From NCBI RefSeq assembly GCF_014696715.1, contig NZ_JACJQO010000017.1, positions 124,001 through 188,000 on the forward strand: a DNA stretch of 64,000 nt, in the 5' to 3' direction. Positions 59,044 through 64,000 of this stretch are shown here, in pieces. This DNA is from Pseudanabaena sp. FACHB-2040 (GTDB lineage Bacteria; Cyanobacteriota; Cyanobacteriia; Phormidesmidales; Phormidesmidaceae). The notes under the pieces were generated by a model, which worked only from the letters and a program-made list of their open reading frames with translations, was not told where the DNA came from and made no database searches. Within the stretch, counting starts at the first letter, position 1. Each line of letters starts with the position of its first letter. A program made the translations under genes and the position numbers.

Positions 59044-61029
59044 ATGGCTCTGCTTACTCTGCGCTCTGTCAAAAAAGATTTCGGCATCAAAGAAATCCTC
59101 AAAGATGCCAACTTTAGCCTGGAAGAGGGCGATAAGGTCGGGCTGATCGGCACCAATGGATCAGGCAAGTCCACGCTGCTCAAGATGATCGCTGGCCTTG
59201 AACCCATCGACAGCGGCGAAATCTGGGTCAATGCGGGTGCTCGCATTGTCTATCTGCCGCAGCAGCCAGAGATGAATGAAGACCACACCGTTCTAGAGCA
59301 GGTCTTTGCCGACGCAGGCGAACAGATGGCGCTGATTCGGGAGTATGAAGACCTGTCTCACCGGATTGGCCATGAGCCAGAAAAAGCTGATGCGCTAATG
59401 ACTCGCCTATCTAGCGTTGCCGCTCAAATTGAGGTAGCAAATGCGTGGGATTTGGAAACCAACGCCAAGGTGATCTTGAGCAAACTAGGCATCGAAGACC
59501 TTGATGCTCGCATTAGCGATCTCTCTGGCGGCTATCGCAAGCGCATTGCCATCGCCGCTGCTCTGCTCTCCGACCCCGATGGGCTGCTGATGGACGAGCC
59601 CACTAACCACCTCGATGCCGAGTCGGTAGAGTGGCTGCAAGATTACCTCAGCCGGTTTCGGGGCGCGCTGCTGCTGATCACCCACGATCGCTACTTCCTC
59701 GACCGGGTGACCAACCGTATTCTCGAGATCGACCGAGGCGACCTCTATGGCTATTCCGGCAACTACGCCTACTACCTAGAGAAAAAGGCCGAAGCTGAAG
59801 AGACTGCGGTCAGCAGCCAGCGCAAGCACGCAGGCGTTTTGCGGCGGGAGTTGGAGTGGCTCAGGCGGGGTCCCAAGGCCCGCAGCACCAAGCAAAAAGC
59901 CCGCATCGACCGGGTTCACGACCTGCAAAACCAGGAGTTTAAACAGGGTCAAGGCAAGGTGGAAATTGCCACGGCAGGTCGCCGCATTGGCAAGAAGGTA
60001 ATCGAACTAGAGAATGTCTCTAAGGGCTATGACGGACGCACCCTGATCGACGGGTTTACCTATACCTTTGCTCCCCTTGATCGAGTCGGCATCATCGGGC
60101 CTAACGGAATCGGTAAATCGACTCTCATGGATATCATTACTAACCGCATCGAGCCTGATTCGGGCCGGGTAGAGCTAGGTACCACTATCCATATTGGCTA
60201 CTTTGACCAACATTCCGAAGATCTGCTGGTCAACCCTGATCAGCGGGTGATCGACTACCTCAAAGAAACAGCAGAACTGGTCAAAACGGTAGACGGCAGC
60301 GTGATTACGGCCTCTCAAATGCTGGAGCGGTTTCTGTTTCCACCTAACCAGCAGTATTCGCCTATCCACAAGCTCTCTGGGGGGGAACGGCGGCGGCTGT
60401 TTTTGCTTCAGGTGCTGCTGGGTGCGCCAAATGTGCTGATTTTAGACGAGCCGACCAACGACCTGGATGTGCAGACTCTGGCCGTGCTGGAGGAATATCT
60501 AGAGGAATTTAACGGCTGTGTGATTGTGGTGTCGCACGATCGCTACTTCCTTGATCGCACCGTTGAGACGATCTTTGCCTTTGAAGGGGTAGGCAAGCTA
60601 CGTCAGTATCCCGGCAATTACTCGGTCTATCTAGATTATCGTAAAGCCGCAGAGGACGAGCAGAAGGAGGATAGAAAGGCAGAGGGCAGAGGGCAGAGAG
60701 CGGAGGGTAGAGGACAAAAGGCAGAAGGGAAACAAACCTCTCTCCTTTCTCCTCCTGCCTCTCCTAATCAAACAAACGGAGGGCCTGCTCAGGGATCGGC
60801 TGAGCAAGCTAAGAAGCTCTCCTATAAGGAAAAGCGCGAGTACGAGCAGCTAGAGGCGCAGATTCCGAAGATGGAGGCTGAAAAAGAGGAGCTGGAGAAG
60901 ATTCTCTACAAAAGCCCGCCAGGTGGCTACAGCGAGGTGCAGAAGCTGTCTGAGCGTCTGGCAGAACTCACGCAGACAATTGATACGGCCACGGAGCGGT
61001 GGATGAATTTGGCGGAGCGTATGGAGTAG
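59044..61029 (+). CDS. ABC-F family ATPase
   Basis: A 661-residue soluble protein with two ABC cassettes and no membrane segment. Cassette 1 has GTNGSGKST near residue 37 and LSGGYRKR; cassette 2 has GPNGIGKST near 354 and LSGGERRR. The linker between them carries basic residues (RRGPKARSTKQKARIDRVHD) typical of ABC-F. These proteins act on the ribosome (translation factor or antibiotic protection). Residues about 538-570 include a degenerate Gly/Arg/Gln/Ala/Glu repeat from a purine-rich DNA insert, then a coiled coil (YEQLEAQIPKMEAEKEELEK). Closest in layout to the Uup type. Confidence 0.9.
   Translation: MALLTLRSVKKDFGIKEILKDANFSLEEGDKVGLIGTNGSGKSTLLKMIAGLEPIDSGEIWVNAGARIVYLPQQPEMNEDHTVLEQVFADAGEQMALIREYEDLSHRIGHEPEKADALMTRLSSVAAQIEVANAWDLETNAKVILSKLGIEDLDARISDLSGGYRKRIAIAAALLSDPDGLLMDEPTNHLDAESVEWLQDYLSRFRGALLLITHDRYFLDRVTNRILEIDRGDLYGYSGNYAYYLEKKAEAEETAVSSQRKHAGVLRRELEWLRRGPKARSTKQKARIDRVHDLQNQEFKQGQGKVEIATAGRRIGKKVIELENVSKGYDGRTLIDGFTYTFAPLDRVGIIGPNGIGKSTLMDIITNRIEPDSGRVELGTTIHIGYFDQHSEDLLVNPDQRVIDYLKETAELVKTVDGSVITASQMLERFLFPPNQQYSPIHKLSGGERRRLFLLQVLLGAPNVLILDEPTNDLDVQTLAVLEEYLEEFNGCVIVVSHDRYFLDRTVETIFAFEGVGKLRQYPGNYSVYLDYRKAAEDEQKEDRKAEGRGQRAEGRGQKAEGKQTSLLSPPASPNQTNGGPAQGSAEQAKKLSYKEKREYEQLEAQIPKMEAEKEELEKILYKSPPGGYSEVQKLSERLAELTQTIDTATERWMNLAERME
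60676..60735 (+). repeat. Purine-rich repeat inside the ABC-F gene
   Basis: Units of about 7-15 bp related to GGCAGAGG and AGAGGACA repeat here and encode Ala-Glu-Gly-Arg-Gly-Gln type residues in the flexible segment before the C-terminal coiled coil. The frame is kept, so the repeat behaves as an in-frame low-complexity insertion that could vary in length. Confidence 0.75.
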
Positions 61030-61108
61030 TAGTCTTTAGCTAACGCAGGGCAGATAGAGCCTTAGGGAGTTGGCCCATTTTGCTGCCCTGCATTAGCTGT
61101 GAGCGGGG

Positions 61109-61543
61109 TTAGCTAGAGATTTCAAGCAGTTCGATTTCGAAGGTGAGGTTTTCCCCAGCAAGCGGATGGTTTGCGTCTAGGGTAACCTGAGTCTCAGAGA
61201 TGTCTGTAACCAGCACCGGCAGCGGCGGCTGGCCTGCAGGCCCCTGGAGATGGAGCTGTTGCCCCACATCAACGGGAATCTCTGGGGGAATTTGTTCGCG
61301 GTCTACCACCATGACCATTTCATCCCGGTAAGGACCGTAGGCAAGATCTGGAGGAATCATTTTGGTGACGGCTTGACCGGGGCTCAGACCGACCACAGCC
61401 TCTTCAAAACCGGGAATGACGTGACCAGCCCCGATCGCAAACTGTAAAGGATCGCGATTGGCAGAAGAATCAAAGACGGTGCCATCGTCCAGTTTGCCGG
61501 TGTAGTGCACTGATACGGTATCGCCGGGTTTGGCCTGGCTCAT
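61109..61543 (-). CDS. SlyD-like FKBP-type peptidyl-prolyl isomerase
   Basis: A 144-residue protein. The FKBP core is DTVSVHYTGKLDDGTVFDSS and GAGHVIPGFEEAVVGLSPGQ. An inserted IF domain follows (about 70-125: LAYGPYRDEMVMVVDREQIP), then the final strand NHPLAGENLTFEIELLEI closes the FKBP fold, the SlyD arrangement. The His-rich metal tail of E. coli SlyD is absent. ATG 61543 has an excellent Shine-Dalgarno (AGGAGG, 5 bp before), so the longer frame to 61672 is rejected. It acts as a chaperone or prolyl isomerase in the cytoplasm. Confidence 0.93.
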   Translation of the reverse strand: MSQAKPGDTVSVHYTGKLDDGTVFDSSANRDPLQFAIGAGHVIPGFEEAVVGLSPGQAVTKMIPPDLAYGPYRDEMVMVVDREQIPPEIPVDVGQQLHLQGPAGQPPLPVLVTDISETQVTLDANHPLAGENLTFEIELLEISS

Positions 61544-61720
61544 GTTGCCTCCTAAGATGTTGAGGAAATAGCATTTGTTCACCTTAACTAGGTTCTGAGT
61601 CCACTGCCCCTGCCAGAAGGCTTTAATTAAAACTGGTCTGTTGCCTTGACAGCAAGGGTTTTGGCTTGTCATGAGGCAAGTAAACCCTCGTTTAAGGCGG
61701 TTTCGAGGTTTAGAAAATTT

Positions 61721-62248
61721 CTAGAATTGGGCGTTTTCTGGCTGAGAGAGCTGGGGTTGCGCAATGCGATCGCAAGCCCGATCCGTCTTTCGCACGATGG
61801 GAACATGCTGGGTAGCGGCCGCCAAGCCAAACTGCGGCATGTTGCCATAGATGCACTCATACTGGCCGGGCTGCACCTGATAGGTTTCGTGGTAAATGCC
61901 CACGCTGCCGTCTTTGCCGACCTGCCGCATAAAGGTTTGCCAGGCTGCCAGATGAGGGTCGGCGGGGCTACGGGCAAAGCGCTCCAGGTCTTCAAAAGAG
62001 CGCCAGTAAGACACCATCATCGTTGTTAACGGAAACAGACGGAAAAACTGCTCGGCCCCTAAGAACCCTTTTTCTTCAGCGTTTTCATAGAGGGTTTTGA
62101 TCATCGGCGGCATGGCTTGAGCAACTGAGGTCCACTTCCGGAGGTTCCAGAACTGATTGACCCGCATGCCAATGAGAAAGACGACGAAGGGTTCATCTGT
62201 TTTGGCGGTGAAGCGACCAGGGTATACAGTGTTGCGAGGCATATTCAT
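61721..62248 (-). CDS. DUF4188-domain protein
   Basis: A 175-residue protein matching DUF4188: FTAKTDEPFVVFLIGMRVNQ near residue 13, MMVSYWRSFEDLERFARSP near 77 and GIYHETYQVQPGQYECIYGNMP near 117. The fold is a dimeric alpha-beta barrel like small monooxygenases, so a haem-free monooxygenase role has been suggested for relatives, but none is established. The last 30 residues are variable. Its promoter region, 62249-62330, is AT-rich with TTGAATA/TATTCAA-type repeats. Confidence 0.82.
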   Translation of the reverse strand: MNMPRNTVYPGRFTAKTDEPFVVFLIGMRVNQFWNLRKWTSVAQAMPPMIKTLYENAEEKGFLGAEQFFRLFPLTTMMVSYWRSFEDLERFARSPADPHLAAWQTFMRQVGKDGSVGIYHETYQVQPGQYECIYGNMPQFGLAAATQHVPIVRKTDRACDRIAQPQLSQPENAQF

Positions 62249-62259
62249 CTTTGCACCTA

Positions 62260-62332
62260 TTCAATTTGTTGAATAAACTCTAGCTGACGCTAACTTGGAA
62301 TGTCAATAGTTGATTATGCATTTTTTTGAATA
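62260..62332. promoter_or_regulatory. Inverted repeats upstream of the DUF4188 gene
   Basis: TATTCAATTTGTTGAATA (62260-62277) is an almost perfect inverted repeat, and a second TTGAATA occurs near 62323-62331. Such a 18-bp palindrome just ahead of a DUF4188 start fits an operator for a TetR- or HTH-type repressor; no regulator gene adjoins. Confidence 0.6.
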
Positions 62333-62450
62333 GGTTGCGATCGCACCACACCCCGTGACTAGCTCAGTGCAGAGAGCTTGCCCCAGAGATCCAGTGGCCC
62401 TGTCTCTGAGGCAAGCTTCCGCGAACCGCCCTAAGTGCTAACTCGGCTGC

Positions 62451-62696
62451 TTAATCTATCAGCACGGTCTTGAACAGCACCCGCACCACTTCTCCGGGAG
62501 TGCTGGTGGGCTGAGGTTTGCTCCAGGCAGTAGCTTCGGTGTAGCCCAGAACGTGCAGGGTGTTGATCACGAGCTGCAAAGCATCAGGTTCGCCAAAGAG
62601 CAGGTGCCGCACCTTTTTGTGCTGCGGTTCGTGCTTGGGCGTTGGCGTAGGTAAAAGGGTGGACGCTTGAGCGTCCGATTCGTTGGATTGAAACAT
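62451..62696 (-). CDS. Small 81-residue protein, paralogue of 34515-34760
   Basis: Same length and layout as the gene at 34515: MFQSNESDAQASTLLPTPTP, then basic residues, then a core LLFGEPDALQLVINTLHVLGY, AWSKPQPTSTPGEVVRVLFK and a final LID. The bases around the start (CAGAAC..ATGTTTCAATC.AACGA) are also conserved between the two copies, suggesting selection on the initiation region. Function unknown. It is preceded by a roughly 300-bp leader containing hairpins. Confidence 0.75.
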   Translation of the reverse strand: MFQSNESDAQASTLLPTPTPKHEPQHKKVRHLLFGEPDALQLVINTLHVLGYTEATAWSKPQPTSTPGEVVRVLFKTVLID

Positions 62697-62990
62697 GGTG
62701 TTCTGCTTCCTTTAGTTGTGGTGAACAAGCCCCAAAGTTTCCCCTCGTGAAAGGGGTGGGGCGAGGAAAACAGAACACGAAAACCCCAGCACACCGCTTC
62801 GTAGAATACAAATTGGGTGGCTAGGGTAAACTGACCACTAGCCCGTCAATCTGCTCGGTACAGACGCGGGTTAGGTGTCCTGTCGGAGGGGCTAACTCCT
62901 TCAGGCACCGCCGAAGGTCTTCGAGTTCTGCGGATCAGGCTGTCTGGCAAGACAGCTTAATCAACGAGAATACTGATGTAGGCTCTCTGA
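62697..62990 (-). promoter_or_regulatory. Hairpin-rich leader of the 62451 gene
   Basis: Read on the minus strand it holds GCTGTCT/AGACAGC (perfect, loop TGCC), CGAAGA/CCTTCG-like pairing, GTCAGTTTACC (shared with the leader of the paralogue) and CCCC/GGGG around TTTCACGA near the gene. The ribosome site AAGGAAG lies 10 bp before the ATG. No known riboswitch recognised. Confidence 0.4.
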
Positions 62991-63357
62991 GTCAAGCGTA
63001 TAAGTGATATTCGCTTACTAACCCTGCCCCCAAGGGGAGCCTGAGAGTGCCCTTCTAGAAACTCCGAACCCAAATTCTTCAACACCTCCTTTTAATCAGG
63101 TATTTACATCAATCTTTACTCTTAACAGCCATTGATTGAATAAGCTGTCGAGCTAGATCTTGGTGAACTTCTAGCAATTGATAAAGCACTGCTAAAAGAT
63201 TTTTTTCGCCCTCTGCAAGAGATCTATCAAAAAATCAAAAGTAGGATGGGCAAAGGGTGATAACCCGTGCCCATCTTCTAGAAAGAATGGATTTGATGAG
63301 TACGCTTTTCTTTGCCCTCCTACGATTTTGTAGTTGGGAGTGGTAGAGAAATAGGGC
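62991..63357. other. Intergenic region with a possible gene remnant
   Basis: On the minus strand 63109-63234 reads DRSLAEGEKNLLAVLYQLLE then VHQDLARQLIQSMAVKSKD and a stop, with a stop and no start codon just upstream. Its protein-like look suggests the 3' remnant of a gene that I cannot identify. A CCCCAAGGGG palindrome occurs near 63030-63040. Otherwise nothing recognised. Confidence 0.3.
63246..63274. repeat. Inverted repeat, REP-like
   Basis: ATGGGCA (63246-63252) pairs with TGCCCAT (63268-63274), with GGGT/ACCC nested inside. The GTAGGATGGGCA.. form resembles dispersed palindromes seen across cyanobacterial genomes. It lies 84 bp downstream of the Uma2 stop but has no T run. Confidence 0.6.
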
Positions 63358-63975
63358 TTAGCATTCTGCTGATTGAAATACCCTATCTATAGTTAAGTTC
63401 AAATCAGGAAAAATGCTCGATTCAAGCGTTTGCCCCAATACCAAACGGCGTAGCTGATATTCACCCTCTACCAGCTGACAAATCGTAATCGTGGGTTGCT
63501 TTGGTTTACCGATGTAGCGCACTGCCCCTAAAGCCCGATAGTCAACAATCCAATACTCGGCAACGCCCATCGCCTCATATTCCACCAGCTTGTGACCGTA
63601 ATCGTCGCGCCAGTTCGTGCTGACAACTTCAATCAGCAGCGGAAGGGTTCGCCCATACTGCACCGTTGAGGCACTTTCCCAAAGCGGTTCGTTAGCCAGT
63701 TCCCGCTTGTCCAGCACAATCACATCCGGACGATAGCCAGAATCGGGAAGCTGGGGCTTGATCAAACAGCTTTTAGGAATTGTATAGGGCAATGCACCTT
63801 GCCGAAATTTCAGCGTCAGTTCCTCTGCTAGAAAAGCACCGATTAGCTCATGGGAACCTGTAGGCTCCATTTCAATAACAGTACCGCTATGGAGTTCGTA
63901 GTGCCTGCTATCTTCTGGCAGCCATTGCACAAAGGCCTCAAAGCTCATGGGGCCAGTGTCTACCGCTTGAACCAT
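63358..63975 (-). CDS. Uma2-family (DUF820) PD-(D/E)XK nuclease-like protein
   Basis: A 205-residue protein with the DUF820/Uma2 layout: SFEAFVQWLPEDSRHYELHS near residue 11 (E for metal), GYRPDVIVLDKRE near 98, LLIEVVSTNWRDDYGHKLVEYEAMGVAEYWIVD near 130 (the EV.S..T..D...K segment). The Asp, Glu and Lys of a PD-(D/E)XK site are present. Uma2 proteins are very numerous in cyanobacteria and their role is unknown. A fragment of another copy lies at 47503-47625. Complete. Confidence 0.9.
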   Translation of the reverse strand: MVQAVDTGPMSFEAFVQWLPEDSRHYELHSGTVIEMEPTGSHELIGAFLAEELTLKFRQGALPYTIPKSCLIKPQLPDSGYRPDVIVLDKRELANEPLWESASTVQYGRTLPLLIEVVSTNWRDDYGHKLVEYEAMGVAEYWIVDYRALGAVRYIGKPKQPTITICQLVEGEYQLRRLVLGQTLESSIFPDLNLTIDRVFQSAEC

Positions 63976-64000
63976 TGCATCGCCTCCACGCTAGCTCCAT

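Noticed and set aside
62881-62960. tRNA-like look of the CTTCGAGTTCTGCGG stretch
   Set aside because: No cloverleaf can be drawn: no acceptor stem pairing and the T-arm consensus is incomplete.

Overview
This window is cyanobacterial chromosome. Marker genes are apcD (allophycocyanin alpha-B), chlP (geranylgeranyl reductase), sipA (DUF3148 partner of the NblS kinase), a PspA/IM30 protein and a DUF4033/D27-like carotenoid isomerase. The HIP1 octamer GCGATCGC occurs dozens of times, inside and between genes. lspA, lpxD and a class A PBP fit a Gram-negative envelope. A filamentous, Leptolyngbya-like host is only a guess from gene content. I saw no rRNA, tRNA, CRISPR array or intact insertion sequence.

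Layout. 1-29 kb is mostly housekeeping: an orphan ECF-type ATPase with rsmG, a TerB protein, a possible structured RNA ending in a terminator (3464-3775), apcD, rlmD-lpxD, a GH57 branching enzyme, a DciA-like protein, a SPOR-like membrane protein, PspA/IM30, sipA, a His-tailed sirohydrochlorin chelatase, a K+ channel, bioY-lspA-FHA/PBP1, a histidine kinase followed by a receiver-GAF-GGDEF-EAL protein, NurA and chlP. 29-38.5 kb is an accessory, more AT-rich stretch almost entirely on the minus strand: a kinase-like protein, amidase with AraC regulator, a methyltransferase, and an MFS/NTF2-like/old-yellow-enzyme cluster next to a dead AraC gene. A roughly 125-bp duplication of the kinase gene's 5' end brackets the AraC-amidase pair. 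38.6-64 kb returns to core-like genes: guanine deaminase, TPR lipoprotein, RRM protein, phytochelatin-synthase-like protein, a five-gene globin/GTPase module, cNMP-binding-fold protein, CPBP protease, RluA-family synthase, Cache-HAMP cyclase, NudC, radical SAM protein, PilC/GspF-like protein, D27-like protein, NYN-LOTUS protein, ABC-F protein, FKBP, DUF4188 and Uma2.

The strongest candidate for an undescribed system is 44451-47232: stand-alone protoglobin, roadblock/LC7 protein, small P-loop GTPase with an altered G4 motif, DUF4388 (PATAN) protein and a tiny membrane protein, all on one strand. It resembles an MglB/MglA or conservon-type switch with a haem globin as the likely gas or redox input. 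Other notable signals are eight RAGTT copies phased at 10-11 bp ahead of the ECF ATPase/rsmG pair, two 81-residue paralogous proteins of unknown function each behind a hairpin-rich leader (34515 and 62451), and an orphan minus-strand terminator near 10.5 kb that may end a small RNA.

All calls come from reading the sequence and from family knowledge; no database search was run. Several starts were moved inward from the longest open frame, and the reasons are given in each entry.
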